From Mesostigma viride (Eukaryota; Streptophyta; Mesostigmatophyceae; Mesostigmatales; Mesostigmataceae), in NCBI GenBank assembly GCA_009746045.1, contig RPFO01000344.1, positions 31,018-95,017 on the forward strand: a DNA stretch of 64,000 nucleotides. Reading direction: 5' to 3'. Below the pieces are notes generated by a model. The model ran no database searches. It was not told the DNA's origin and was given only the letters and a program-made list of their open reading frames with translations. Positions 20,406-31,002 of this stretch are shown here, one piece after another. A program made the translations under genes and the position numbers. Every line of letters begins with the position of its first letter. The stretch's first letter is position 1.

Positions 20406-21830
20406 CTAGACTGCCTGGGTCGCGACAAAGTCGGCTCGGGTGCGGCGGAATAACACATCAGCCACGGTGCGAGTGAGGGCGAGTGACCGGCAGGCGCTGC
20501 CGCCAATACGAGGACCACGTCACTGCGGGCCGACCACGGGGCGGTCTGACCCTCGAGGTCGAGGCGGTCTTCACGGCGCTGGCAGCACTCGTGGCAAAAC
20601 TCCGCTGTCTTGGGGCCCATGGCCCCGAACTCCTCAAGGACAAAGGGGATGACCCGGTGGGGCCCCACCTTGCCGTAGGAGGCAAACTTGTCGCGCTCAG
20701 CCACAGCGGCAGCAGCGCCGGCATCCACAGCCGCCCGGAGGATGTGGCGACCGGAGAGCGGCCGAGCCACGGAGACATCGATGAGCAGGTGGCAACCCTG
20801 CCCGTCGTAGTCAAGCACGGTAATGTCGGGGCGGTGGTTGGGTGAGTAGAGGGCGGCCCCATCCGCGTCCTCGCACTTGATGATGGAGTGGGGTAAGACC
20901 GACGAAACCATGGCACACACCACCCGGAGGAGAGCGGTATATGGAGATAGAGGAACCAGTTCTGGTTCTGCTGGCCACCCATGCACGCGATGTAGTGCGT
21001 CCCAGTAGTATCCAGAGCAAGCCCGCAGCTGCCGCAGGACGCACCCGCCGTGATGAGCTAGGTTGCGGGGCAAAGAGCTGGTGGCGGAGAGCGATGGCGT
21101 AAAGGGCCGGAACCAGCGTGAACAAAGGGCTCATGCCAGAGGGCGCGCAGGAATGCGGGCCCCACGCTCCCCTCAAGGGAAACGGAGTCGGAAGCCAAGC
21201 CTTCCCCTGATCGTTCAAGCTCGCATGCAGACCCATCCAGTCGGCACAGTGTAGTATACCCGCGTAGGTCTTTTGTTGTTTTTCATGCAGGCAGGCAGGG
21301 AAGACACTACTAAGGACTGACGACAGTGGACACGCAGGGCGTGCCCCGGCCGGGGCAGGCGACGGTCGATGGCCTGAGCGGGGCGGACGAGGTCGCAAGC
21401 CTGCTGGATCCCGAGGTAAGAATCCTGCACAGCCTGCACAAAGGGGAAGGGGGATGGGGTGACCAAGTCGGGAATGGCGCTGACGGCGCTGGGGACCAAC
21501 CGGCGGATCTCTGCCCAGGCCTGAGCAACAGAGCCAAGGAAGGCGGCGGGGGCGTGGCGGGCGGCGCGGGTGAGCCCACACCCGCCCATGCGGCAGGGGA
21601 GGGTGGCCAAGCGCATGGAGTGAGCTGGCAGGCTAGGGCCGGGGAGGAGCACCTGCAAGGCGGCCTGAATGCGCTCGTCATGGCCTTCCGCGGCAAGCCG
21701 CACCAAGTGGGGGGGAGCGCCACGGAGCCAGTGAACCACCGGCGGGTGGGCGCAAAACCACAGGAGGAGCCCTTTGGTCTGGGGGTCCTTGAGGCGGGAC
21801 CACTCGAATGCGGTGACATTGTCAGATGTA
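20406..21830 (-). pseudogene. 5'-truncated RLE-type LINE: RT C-terminus, CCHC finger, endonuclease
   Basis: On the minus strand, about 21820-21300 gives the region after the RT palm (LATLPCRMGGCGLTRAARHA, then AAFLGSVAQAWAEI). Near 21030-20960 is a C2HC finger, CGSCGLALDTTGTHYIAC, followed by GGQQNQNWFLYLH. Then comes the restriction-like endonuclease: NHRPDITVLDYDGQGCHLLI with DVSVARP, the R-PD-x(12)-D pattern, and VLEEFGAMG, ending FRRTRADFVATQAV and a stop at 20406. Finger-then-RLE is the layout of R2/R4-like LINEs. At least two frame changes, and the missing RT N-terminus, make this copy dead. Confidence 0.75.
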
Positions 21831-22004
21831 CATGTGTCACGTCCGTGATCATTTACAGTTATGCACTTGTTGCAAATGGATGCGAACGTGTGTTTGATTA
21901 TGCAATGGCTGGCATATATCAATCCATGCAAGCTTGCTGGCAAGCTGGATGCATGGGCACGTAGGTTAGGGTAACCTAGCAATCCTGCACTATAGTGCTA
22001 ACCA

Positions 22005-23204
22005 ATGAGGTGCTGGCTGTATCCAGCCAGATCTCCTCCAGCTAGGACTGATACGGCGCTCCGGCGCGCGACCCATGCAGTGGTGTCCTCCGGTTTTGTT
22101 GCCGAGCTGCGGCCAGTGGTTCCGCCACCGGCTTTTGGTGGACCCCCTTCTACGTCTACCCTGCCGCCTAGTGGCGGTGTCTTACCGCCGGCTGTGGCGG
22201 CCAAGTTGATGGTGGACCAGGCCTGCTTGAGCGTCGTCGTGGGGCGGCGCTCGATCCCTAGCTGTTCGCGCAGCTGAACGAGTTGCGTATGGGCGACCCG
22301 TTGGAGACTCCGTCGGTTGCGCACAACTGTCCGGTCATCTCTGACCGGGCGGTGCACCATGGTGGGGCATGGCCTGTCGGTGTCAGCGTGTCGTGAGTTG
22401 CAGGTCCCCCGGGTGTCTGTGGATGTTGTACAGGTGCCCCGTTCGCTTGCGGCGAGCACTCGTCACGACATCCCCGCGGCTGCTGCTACGCAACCGCGGG
22501 ACACAGATGTCCCTCCGTTCGGGATGATTGTGCTTCCTGACCCGTTGTACGAGGGCGACTGTTTGGTTCGCCGTCTCGCCTACCGCTGGGCGCGTCATCA
22601 CAAAGACCGCCTTATACCTACGCCAGCTGGGCGTGGGCCTACCTAGTAGCTGCTCCCTTGCGCGTGCCGGCATCGATCGGACGCCGTCTTCTTCTACCGC
22701 CCACCGCGCTCCCCAGGTCTTCTGGCGACACAGCTGCAGCCCTCCCTGCTGTGGGACGCGTGCCGGCCCGCCCCCCTGCCCGGCCAGGGGCTGGACCATC
22801 GGTGTGGTCCGCCTCCCCGCGCGGGGCCCTACCTTTCTACCTTCGGTTCACGGCAGTGCCCCCGGCGTTGGCGAGGCCGAGAGATCCGGCATATCCGTCT
22901 GTGGCCGGAAAACGTGGATCGGCTTCTCGAGCTTTTCTTCACGACTGTGCAGCTTTCCCAGTTGACTGTGGCCAGCCGTGCCTACCTCCGCATTTTGTGC
23001 GTGTGTGCAGTGGAACCCTTTTTCGCTCAATTTTCCTGCGGCCACATTGACTGGGCCAGGATGCAGGTTGTTTTGACACAACACAGGTATTACTGGGCCT
23101 TTATGGGGTTGTTCCTTGAGGGCGTGTGGGAGGATGTCTACCTTACCATTGACCGCCATGACAACGACAAGGATGTCATTACCGCGCGTACTTGGATGTG
23201 CTGA
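22005..23204 (+). pseudogene. Decayed repeat-family gene, relative of the 6.2-8.1 kb copy
   Basis: Several plus-strand frames read as one protein with frame changes. It has PPFGMIVLPDPLYEGD and RRLAYRWARHHKD near 22510-22600, a Pro-rich middle, and a C-terminal part at 22914-23204 (DRLLELFFTTVQLSQL, then HRYYWAFMGLFLEGVWEDVY, ITARTWMC, stop). The first block matches the minus-strand remnant at 6171-6918. That copy lacks this C-terminal part because an LTR cut it off. Function unknown; it has no transposase or RT motif that I can see. Confidence 0.45.
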
Positions 23205-24843
23205 TCGCGACACGCGGGACCTACCAGGCCGATGGCCAGTAGATAGAGGGCTCTAGCCCCGACCTGAGGGTGTTGTCCCTCCTGAGTGCTGTATATAGAG
23301 TCGCCTGCTATGCTTGGCCAGTTGGTTGGTTATCCTTGGCACTTGGTGTGAGTATTGTTTCCTACGCGTGTCCTGCCTAGTGCCGTCCCTCCCGGCAAGC
23401 CTCCGTGCAACTAGGCAGTTAGGGGAGCCTCACACCCGGCGTGGTGCTGGTGATCCCTACACCATTTGGGGTGGACCCGAGGAACATATTTGCGCTGGGA
23501 GCCCTGGGTGGCTAGTTGATTGTGTTGGGTTATAGTTGGGTGCGATAGGTTTTTATTCCTACTGTACCGACCTACCTCTGTTTATGATCCAGTGTTTATG
23601 CTCCCTTGACGTAGGGAGAGGATGTCACAATTCAGGACTGGCGGCAAGGCTTAAAGATCGAATGTATATTGCTTTACTGGTTTGATATTTATTGACTTTG
23701 TATTAATAAAGGATATATAACGCTGCTAGGCAGCCATGGAAGGCCTGCACCTTATCGGATGAGCAGATGACTATCAAGCAACGCCGCCGTCACCTATATT
23801 GGTGGTCGGCAAGAGACATGAGATAAGTTAATGCTTTGTAACTGACAAGTTGCCAACACAAGTGCTAAATGCTAGCTACTGTCGACTCATAGAAATTATA
23901 GTATAATATATATGGGAAACAGAATTATTTACGCCTGGCCTATGGGGCCCGTGCGTCACACAGCATGAGTGAGAAAAGTTCTAGTGCCCTTTTAGTGACC
24001 CAGGCACATATAGTATAATAAACACTCTAACACTTGTAACTTTTTACCTAGAGCTCAGATTGAGATGGTTCCAGTTGCAAAGTTGTAGTAAATCTTGAGC
24101 TCTACTGTACACACCAGAAATAAGATTTCTGGCTGAAGACAGACTACCCGAACTTTACCCAGCACTTTAGGTGCTAGGCTTGTCAGGCTTAGATGGGGCA
24201 TATTCTTGACAGAGGACTCCCTACCTTTTTATGGGGGGGGGGGAGGTGTTACGGCGCGTAACAAACTGTGTTATTACGGCCGTAAATTCAGGCCTTACTA
24301 CGTTATTGGTGGCCTCAGCTATATTCCGAAACAGTCCGTGGTTACGACTGTTGTCTTTCCTTTAAGATCACTCAGCTCCCAAGAAGACCAGCATTTGATT
24401 GAATACAATAAGTGGAGACTGGAGCCCTGCCACAAATGCAGCAGTTAACAGTGGCCTTAAGGTTTCTCAATCCGCACGCGGAAGCAAGAAGGCTCCACCA
24501 GGGTGGGAGGGAGGGGAAAGAAACAATTGCGGATCATTGCCTGCCTAGCTTGCTTAAGGCATGGCCTGCCGACACACAAGCTGACATCATCCTAAATTAA
24601 TTAACACCGGCATGCGTCACACGCCGGCCTGAACAGTGCTGAAAACGCCACTACAAACAACGTGGCCACGCACCCCCAGGCTAGTGCGTTAACCGTACAG
24701 GTAGTTGTACAAGGTTCCCAAGACTGACAAACATAAAACTCGCCCATCGACCCCTTGGGCCGGTCCGAATCCACAATACAATAATTAATCACGACTCACT
24801 AAAGAACCCAAATCAGCCAAAGATTCGTTAAGCAACCAGCCGA
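23205..24843. other. No supported gene
   Basis: Short frames only. A G10-like run sits near 24230, and an LTR-like start TGTCACAATTCAGG appears near 23624, but no matching second end was found. Parts are AT-rich (23700-24050). Confidence 0.45.
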
Positions 24844-25497
24844 AGTTAGCATATTGGGGCACCAATGTGCTAGATGGATGCAGGTTGAGGAGACCTTTCC
24901 AACGCCGTGTCAACCGCCTAGAACAGACAAGGGACTAGAAAGATATCAGGTCCCGAAGTACTGCCGACCGGTGGGCGAGGGCGGTGCACTCTCAGGGCAT
25001 AGTGGACAGGACACGTGGCAGGCCGTGCCTGCACAGGCTTAGCCTGAACTCTCACGTGACTGGGACACAGTGTACTGAGGGCTCAACGGTCCTGTGGCTA
25101 GTAGAAGCCAGTAGCCAGCCAGCAGGTCTGCAAGGATGTAAGTCCATGCAGGACTGTGGCAGGTCCTGTGCTGTCCTAGACACAGGATAGCCAGAGATTC
25201 CTGTATGCTGCCTGCAACGAGGATGCAGGGCAGCGATACGAGGCTCTGGCAATGTAGCGTTGCCCAGCGTTGCTCATGACCGAGGAACAAGGATGGAACG
25301 AGGTTGCATATAGCTCGAGGCTCAACGAGGCAACGAGCGTCTTCACACACGAACCTTGGTCGTCACGACGAGTGGCGAGCCTATCGAGGGTCGTAGGCCT
25401 GGTGTGAGGATAAAGGTTGCTAGCCAGCAGCCTAGGGTCATTCCAGCCGGCAAGGACCAGGAGCTCACAAGCTCTGCTGACGAGTTGCTGCGCAAAT
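24844..25497 (+). repeat. Left copy of a 654-bp direct repeat (probable LTR of the copia-like element)
   Basis: Starts AGTTAGCATATTGGGGC and ends GTTGCTGCGCAAAT. The stretch at 36112-36765 is, as far as I can compare by eye, identical along its full length, offset exactly 11268. The pair brackets copia-like gag, integrase, RT and RNase H on the plus strand, so LTRs are the simplest reading. The ends are not TG...CA and the flanks show no target duplication, so segmental duplication remains possible. Confidence 0.55.
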
Positions 25498-25859
25498 CGT
25501 ACTATTGCTTCCAAGCGCTTTCATGTCTGGTTCATCGTCAAAGCAGCCACGGTGCTGGTGAGGCGAACGAGCAGAGAGACGCGCAAGCGTTTTTCCCCTA
25601 CCGTAACCAAGCAAACGCTCCAACATTCGTGCAAGCGGCCTACGTAGCGAGGCACTTGGCAGAAGAGGGGTGGGTGGCGGTGAGTGGGGGAGGCAGCAGG
25701 CCAGCGGCGGCGGACCCGATTATACAACGGGCTCGCGTCGTGATTTCTCCAGGTGAGACGGGGCGAGTGGCGGTGGAAGAGTTGGTGCGCATTCGTGACG
25801 CGCTAGCTGAAACTGCTAATCGTGTGGAGGTCGCCTACAGGGCGCCCATATCACGCTAG
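25498..25859 (+). CDS. Unknown ORF at the start of the copia-like element
   Basis: A plus-strand frame continues out of the left repeat and ends at 25859. Its unique part reads SYYCFQALSCLVHRQSSHG at the start and GRVAVEELVRIRDALAETA near the end. It is charged and helical in look, without known motifs. It could be the start of a Gag-like polyprotein or a chance frame; the following 950 bases before the zinc-knuckle gag are of unclear coding status. Confidence 0.25.
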
Positions 25860-26132
25860 CCGGTCTCGACCTAGCCAGGGAGGCGCTTAGCCAGATTGTG
25901 GCAACAGCGCTCGGCAGCACCAGACTGTTCAACCACTGGGTGGCGACAGCAGTGCTAGGAGAGGGGGTACCAGACGCCGACATAATCCGAAACGCCCGAG
26001 CTCGCGAGGCGGTGAATCCTTGGAGCACGGCGGAGGTATTTGCCCAACCATTGAGAATCTTGTTGCTGTCCTTTTGCAAGAGTCGAGAGGGTACGCAGAC
26101 AGGTTTTTTAATATACCACGCAGCCTTTCGGA

Positions 26133-26660
26133 GTGTACTCCAGGCTTGATACACCAAGGCCGGAAACCACCGCTGCGTGGGGTCCGGAGGTGGAGATTGT
26201 CACGGGTGTCGAGAAGACGCCTGAAGACGTCCATTTTGAGTGGACTGACAAGCCAGAGGGCTCCGTCAAGCGCTCGGCCCAGCAGATAAACGAGGGCGAC
26301 GGCACTACAGAAACCTACGAGGAGAGGCAGAGAGCTGATCTGCACGTCCCTCGTGAGGTGACTCACGAGTACGATCGTTACGGCCGAGGCGAGCAAAACG
26401 AGCTTGTCGGCGGAGGTAAGCGGTGGGTACGCGATCTTGCTTGGCATCGCAACCCAGGTGAGACACAACACCCAGTCGAACGCAAGGAAGACGGGCGACC
26501 TGTGACCTGCGTGCTGGGAGAGTTTAACCCAGACCTCCAGATTGTCGCAGCGGCAGCAGCAGCCACACCGGTTGCTGAGGGTGTTGAGGAGCGTCCAGAC
26601 CGTGAGGAGGGGCAGGCGAGTGCAAGCCAGGAGGCGGCCTCGTCTGGAGTAAGTGCGTGA
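26133..26660 (+). CDS. Uncertain ORF; opposite strand also open
   Basis: A 175-residue plus-strand frame, highly charged (for example EKTPEDVHFEWTDKPEGS), ending at 26660. The minus strand is open across the same stretch (25929-26861) and reads as a protein with two or three hydrophobic segments (LVLLASAVTIVLVSHL and LLVGFCSAVALVYLLG). One of the two is a shadow and I cannot decide which. It lies between the left 654-bp repeat and gag. Confidence 0.25.
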   Translation: MYSRLDTPRPETTAAWGPEVEIVTGVEKTPEDVHFEWTDKPEGSVKRSAQQINEGDGTTETYEERQRADLHVPREVTHEYDRYGRGEQNELVGGGKRWVRDLAWHRNPGETQHPVERKEDGRPVTCVLGEFNPDLQIVAAAAAATPVAEGVEERPDREEGQASASQEAASSGVSA

Positions 26661-26802
26661 GCCTGAGTGGGTTCCAGCAGCCATATCTGCGTGTGTTGTC
26701 TGTAGTATTTTATAATGCTTCGTAACACGCGCGGGAGCGGCAGCGGGAGCGGGGGATGGCGGTGGTGAGGCAAGGGCAGATACGGGAGGCCCCGCCAGCG
26801 TC

Positions 26803-28053
26803 GTGCCAGAGGGACAGGCAATCCCAACGGCAGAGGGCGCCAATGGCAGGAGGGCATCCAACCGGAAGAGGAAAGAGGTGGCACAAGGGGAGGAGCGTGC
26901 GGGGTGGCCAACCGACGGCGTGTTGCTGACGGGGGAGGGCCAGGATGATGCTGAACGTCAAGCACCTGGTAAGAGACCATGTGTGCCTGAGTCTGGTGTT
27001 CCTGCAGCTAATGTTCCTGCGCCATTAGCACCTGTAGGAGCTGCAGTCATTGGCAGTGACCCTCGTGCTTTGCCTGGGACTAGACCTCATATGAGTGCTG
27101 TGGCTGTGATGAATGGCCAGAAGCCTCTCAAGCCTCCTGTGGGACAGGAAGAGCTAGACAAGTGGTTGGAGGATATGGAGCTAGTTTCTTGCTCTGTAGA
27201 TCCCACTGTCAACCTTGTGCAGGTATTCCACACATCCACGACTAATAGGGATTCCAGTGAGCGTGTGAGGGACAAGGCTAGGCAAGCTGTCAAGGACAAG
27301 CTGACTTGGTCTCAGTTCCTAGAGGGCCTACGTCAGGAGTTCTCTGATAAGGTACTCAACCTCACTAATCACTATAAGCTCAGCTATGATACCTTTGAGA
27401 TCAAGGGCACAATAGCTGAGGAGCTGCAGCGGCTCACACGCATCAGGGAGAAGGGGGCCAAGCATGGCTTCAATCTGACTGATAGAGCAGTGGCAGATTA
27501 CTTCCTGGATCGCATGGGGCTGAGTGTGGATGGGAGAAATGCAGCTAGGATGTTTGCTGATCAGACAGATGGGACGTGGCCAGCCTTGCAAAAGGTTATT
27601 TTCAACATCCGTCCATCTGACAATGCTGCTTGCAAGGCAATCCAGGTGACTGGTGCCCCTTCAGCCTCCGCTCATCAGGTCCATGGTGATGCCCCTGGGC
27701 AGGGTGCTCAGGGAGAAACCAGACCTAGTAGGCGTCAGAGGGCTAACAGGCGCAGGCAGAATGGTAACCAGGGTGGCAAGGGCCAGCAGCAGGGATCCAA
27801 AGGCAAGGGTCAGCAGCAGGCTGGTGGTCACCAGGGTGGTCAGCAGAACAAGGGTGGCCAAGGGCAAGGCAAGAGCCAGGGCCAGGGCACCCAGGCCAGT
27901 CAGAGCAGCCAGAACCAGGGTGGCCTGAAGAAGGCTGCTGCTGGGAAGGATGACAAGTGCTTTGGATGTGGCAGGACGGGTCATTGGCGACGTGACTGCC
28001 CAGACCAGGCCAAGTCTGCTGGAGCAGGCTCTGGCCAGGTGGGTAAGCCATGA
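26803..28053 (+). CDS. gag: Copia-like gag
   Basis: A frame of 416 codons, open from 26803; the first ATG in it is near 27090 (MSAVAVMNGQ), so the true start may be there. A capsid-like helical domain (KDKLTWSQFLEGLRQEFSDK; LQRLTRIREKGAKHGFNL) is followed by a basic Gln/Gly/Lys-rich low-complexity stretch of about 80 residues and a CCHC knuckle, CFGCGRTGHWRRDC (CX2CX4HX4C). It binds and packages the element RNA. The frame is intact, unlike the pol frames that follow. Confidence 0.8.
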   Translation: MPEGQAIPTAEGANGRRASNRKRKEVAQGEERAGWPTDGVLLTGEGQDDAERQAPGKRPCVPESGVPAANVPAPLAPVGAAVIGSDPRALPGTRPHMSAVAVMNGQKPLKPPVGQEELDKWLEDMELVSCSVDPTVNLVQVFHTSTTNRDSSERVRDKARQAVKDKLTWSQFLEGLRQEFSDKVLNLTNHYKLSYDTFEIKGTIAEELQRLTRIREKGAKHGFNLTDRAVADYFLDRMGLSVDGRNAARMFADQTDGTWPALQKVIFNIRPSDNAACKAIQVTGAPSASAHQVHGDAPGQGAQGETRPSRRQRANRRRQNGNQGGKGQQQGSKGKGQQQAGGHQGGQQNKGGQGQGKSQGQGTQASQSSQNQGGLKKAAAGKDDKCFGCGRTGHWRRDCPDQAKSAGAGSGQVGKP

Positions 28054-28059
28054 CTTGAT

Positions 28060-28669
28060 GTGTTGTCCCCTGTAAATAGTCAATCACCCCTAGTGGGACG
28101 AACAGTTGTACATAGTAATGGGGGTGTCCCTCTTGTGCAGCAGCAAGGGGTTGGGAATGATGAGGTGCTTCCACCCAATGATTGCAATAACGCTGCTGCA
28201 GCAGTGGAATTCCCTGTGCCTGTGGCAGGTGCAGGGTCTCCAGTTGTTGGGGTTGACTCTGGGAGTCAAGCCGCCAGACTGGAAGGACCTGCAGCTTCTG
28301 TGGGAACCGGGGCTGGCTCTGGGAGCCGAGCTACCTTGGAGGAGGTCCCTGGAGCAAGAGAACAGCAGGTGGGTCGTGCTATCCCAAGCACACAGTCTTT
28401 GTCACGTTCCTCTCTGTGCAGCCAGGCTGACAGGGGGTTGAGCTATGCTCAGGCTGGAAACACTCTACACCATATCTTTGGCCACTCTAAGCAGGCAGAG
28501 ATGTTTGCTTGGAAGATTGGCAAGGAGCCTTTGCTTGAGGCCTGCAGTGCATGCAGCTGCTCAGAATTGTGTCTGTCAGGAGAATGCTGTTCGCCTCCCA
28601 CAGTACCATGCCAGAGAACCTGCTAGAGAGCAGGGGGATATCCAGGTGGACATCCAACACATCAGGGGC
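28060..28669 (+). pseudogene. Copia-like pol: linker and integrase zinc finger
   Basis: After the gag stop, frames 28060-28626 and then 28445-28669 carry a VDSGSQ motif near 28250, which could be a decayed protease or chance. Then comes the integrase HHCC-type finger: LHHIFGH, followed about 20 residues later by CSACSC. The first catalytic region (QVDIQHIRGMYML) is in a different frame from the finger, so there is a frameshift near 28590. The frame is then cut by a LINE at 28683. The catalytic core resumes at 29444. Confidence 0.6.
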
Positions 28670-28682
28670 ATGTATATGTTGG

Positions 28683-29443
28683 GCGGCCGGGTGGTAGCTG
28701 TGGGCAGCCGCTGGATCCCACGGGGACTCACTACCTTGCCTGCATGGGGGGCCAACAGAATCAGAATTGGTATTTGTATTTGCACACTGTCCTCCTGACG
28801 GTGGTGCTCGCCATGATTCGGTCGGTTTTCCCCCACGCGAACATCCGGTCCGAGGATGCGGATGGCGCTGCCTTCTATTCCCCCAACCACCGGCCTGACA
28901 TCGTGGTGCTGGACTTTGAGGGGGGTGGCCGGCATCTGCTTATTGACGTTTCGGTGGCGCGGCCCTTGGCTCTTAGCCACGTGGCTGGGGCCTCCCTCAC
29001 GGCAGGTTACACGGCGGACCGGGCGGAGCGGGCCAAGCTCCTGGCCTACGGCGACCTCGGGCACCATCGTGTGGTGCCCTTTGTCCTGGAGGAGTTTGGG
29101 GCCATGGGGCCCCTGACCTCCGCCTTCTTCAAGGAGTGTTGCCGGCTCCGGGAGGACCGGCTGGACCTGGAGGGCCAGCGGGCCCCATGGTCGGCGCGGA
29201 CCTGGACGTCATATTGGCGTCAGCGCTTGTCGGTGGCGCTGACTCGGGCCATGGCTGACATCATGCTCCGCCGTACGCGGGCTGATTTTGCGGTGCAGCA
29301 GGGCTATTAGGTTCCTCCCGTTAGGCGTTTCCATTGGTCTTATCGTAGTATAGAGCTTTGACATGGCTCTGTATATAGGTTTATAGCTGGGCGTTTGCTT
29401 TGGTTTGAGTGATTTCACTCTGCTGTAAGTAATTATATTTTTA
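28683..29443 (+). mobile_element. 5'-truncated RLE LINE nested in the integrase, 13-bp target duplication
   Basis: ATGTATATGTTGG occurs at 28670-28682 and again at 29444-29456, a perfect 13-bp duplication bracketing 761 bases. The insert carries the C-terminal endonuclease domain (28744-29310): GGQQNQNWYLYLH, NHRPDIVVLDFEGGGRHLLI, VLEEFGAMG, RRTRADFAVQQGY, stop. A 3' UTR follows, ending GTAAGTAATTATATTTTTA. It belongs to the same family as the fragments at 19873-20092 and 20406-21830. The clean ends and open frame say it is a fairly recent 5'-truncated insertion. Confidence 0.85.
28744..29310 (+). CDS. LINE endonuclease (RLE) C-terminal domain
   Basis: A 188-codon open frame. It holds the restriction-like endonuclease signature R-PD-x(12)-D in RPDIVVLDFEGGG and DVSVARP, a conserved VVPFVLEEFGAMGP block and the C-terminal RRTRADFAVQQGY. 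The upstream C2HC finger and RT are absent because of 5' truncation, so it cannot retrotranspose by itself. Its relative on the minus strand at 20406 is more diverged. Confidence 0.75.
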   Translation: MGGQQNQNWYLYLHTVLLTVVLAMIRSVFPHANIRSEDADGAAFYSPNHRPDIVVLDFEGGGRHLLIDVSVARPLALSHVAGASLTAGYTADRAERAKLLAYGDLGHHRVVPFVLEEFGAMGPLTSAFFKECCRLREDRLDLEGQRAPWSARTWTSYWRQRLSVALTRAMADIMLRRTRADFAVQQGY

Positions 29444-30000
29444 ATGTATATGTTGGTGGGGGTGGATAGGTTTAGCAGATATAGGTTGATGACCATTCTT
29501 CCTGGAATGCAGGAGCATCAGCTGTTGATGGGTCTCCAGTCTTTGTTGCCACCAGGCTTTGGGGTGTACACCAAGGTGCAAGCTGACTTGCAGTTTGACT
29601 GCTTGATCAAGCTGGCTGACCAGCTTCCTTGCAAGTTGGTAGTGGTCCCTAGGGAATGCCATGGGCAGCAGGGAGCTGTAGAGAGATCTATACGTGAAGT
29701 AAAAACAGTGGTGCTAGCAGCTAGGAGTGTGCCTGTTGTGGCATCAGCTCTAGAGCGAGCAGCTTGGTGTAAGGGGATTGAGGAGCAGCTTAACCACAGG
29801 GTAACCTATTACTATGATGGTGTGGCAGTCTCTCCCCTGGCATTGCAGTTTGGTATGCTATCACAGGACGTGGTGGCAGCCTGCCAGAAGAAGGCAGACA
29901 GGGTGTTCTCCAGGTTGAGGCGTAAGGACAAGGGTTGGAAAATGCTGAGGCCCCAGGTGGGACAGTTGTATGAGAGTGAATGCCACGAATTCCGCCATGG
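29444..30000 (+). CDS. Copia-like integrase catalytic core
   Basis: The frame restarts in the duplicated target (MYMLVGVDRFSRY) and carries the integrase core: VDRFSRYRLM, then KLVVVPRECHGQQGAVERSI with the conserved Glu of the DDE triad, then LNHRVTYYYDGVAVSPLALQ. Before the LINE entered, this was continuous with the residues ending at 28669. It stays in frame to about 29990 (KMLRPQVGQLYESE), after which the sequence no longer looks like integrase. Confidence 0.7.
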
Positions 30001-30600
30001 TTCTTGCAGGAAGTTGCCTTTATTAATAACAAGGAAACACAGACGTAAGTCACGTCACTTCCAAGACTGCACGCAGCACAGGCGACAGGGTCGCAGTGCC
30101 AAGAGAACGTGCACGCAAGAAGTTACTAGCGTCCCGGTGCGACCAAGTCACACATATAGGTTGTTAGGGACGCGTCCAAGTATTCAGCTGCACTGTCACA
30201 GCTGAACTGTCAATCAATTGATTACCCAGACTCTGGCACGCCTTTGGCGCGCAGATCTATCAATTGTCCATACGGCTAGTCCTGTGGACCTATCCGTACA
30301 CTGCTCAGCATCAATTGTCTCATAGGTCCTGGCGCGCTACAGCGCGCCTACCTATCAATTGACCATCAAGTCCTGTACAAGTCCTGTCAACGTCCTGCGG
30401 ACTATCAAAGTGACACTTGTACATCCTGTGTCCGTACGCGCCCACAGTGGCGCGCCGGGTACTGTCGGCACAGCCTAGGAAACGTCATAACTTTTACGTT
30501 CCTTAACCAAATGAGGCGTTCAAGGTGCCGTTGGAAAGAGCGTAACAATCTCTATCCATCTAACGTAAATCCTTTACGTTAACTGGGACTGAGGGTCAGG
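30001..30600. other. Non-coding insertion between integrase core and its C-terminal part
   Basis: Coding character stops near 30000 and resumes at 30601. In between are short repeated motifs: CAATTGA/TATCAATTG near 30215, 30255, 30310 and 30355; TGGCGCGC near 30240, 30330 and 30450; and a small palindrome around TAACGTAAATCCTTTACGTTA at 30560-30580. It is probably another inserted repeat. No target duplication or TIR could be fixed. Confidence 0.5.
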
Positions 30601-31002
30601 ATGTGGAAGGAACCGTCATTACCAGGCAAGCGTGGCAAGTGGCAAGATGGGCAGGTAACCCATGTTGAAGAGGCTAACCATTCTTGTCTGGTGGCTTTGG
30701 AGAGTAATCCCAAGCACGTGTACAGGCTATCCTGGGCTCACGTCAAGGGGAGAAGGCCAACTGCAATCTGGCCTGAAGACGGCCCTGATCCTCCCTTGGA
30801 GGGAGATGAGCAGGATGAGAGCCAGGCAGTAGATGCTAACCCGCCATGCTTGGATTATGGTCTGTCCTGGATGGATGAGGGTGAGCAGGAGTCTGCTGAG
30901 ACGTCTGTCACAAGGCCAGAGGTGGCCAGGGCTGCACCACATGCAGTCCAGGGGGCTGCTGATGGCGGACATCATTCGAGCTCTGCAGAACAGCAAGCGT
31001 GA
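30601..31002 (+). CDS. Copia-like integrase C-terminal (SH3-like) region
   Basis: MWKEPSLPGKRGKWQDGQVT followed by HVYRLSWAHVKGRRP looks like the DNA-binding end of a retroelement integrase (small beta domain with a Trp). An acidic linker follows, and the frame stops at 31002. The next frame (30833-32017) overlaps and carries protease and RT, so one frameshift lies between 30833 and 31002. The assignment to integrase is from position and residue pattern only. Confidence 0.5.
   Translation: MWKEPSLPGKRGKWQDGQVTHVEEANHSCLVALESNPKHVYRLSWAHVKGRRPTAIWPEDGPDPPLEGDEQDESQAVDANPPCLDYGLSWMDEGEQESAETSVTRPEVARAAPHAVQGAADGGHHSSSAEQQA

Noticed and set aside
23620..23640. LTR start TGTCACAATTCAGG
   Set aside because: No second copy or CA end was found in the window.
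25929..26861. Minus-strand membrane protein inside the copia-like element
   Set aside because: Not fully excluded, but it overlaps a plus-strand frame and has no family signal; kept only as an ambiguity in the 26133 entry.
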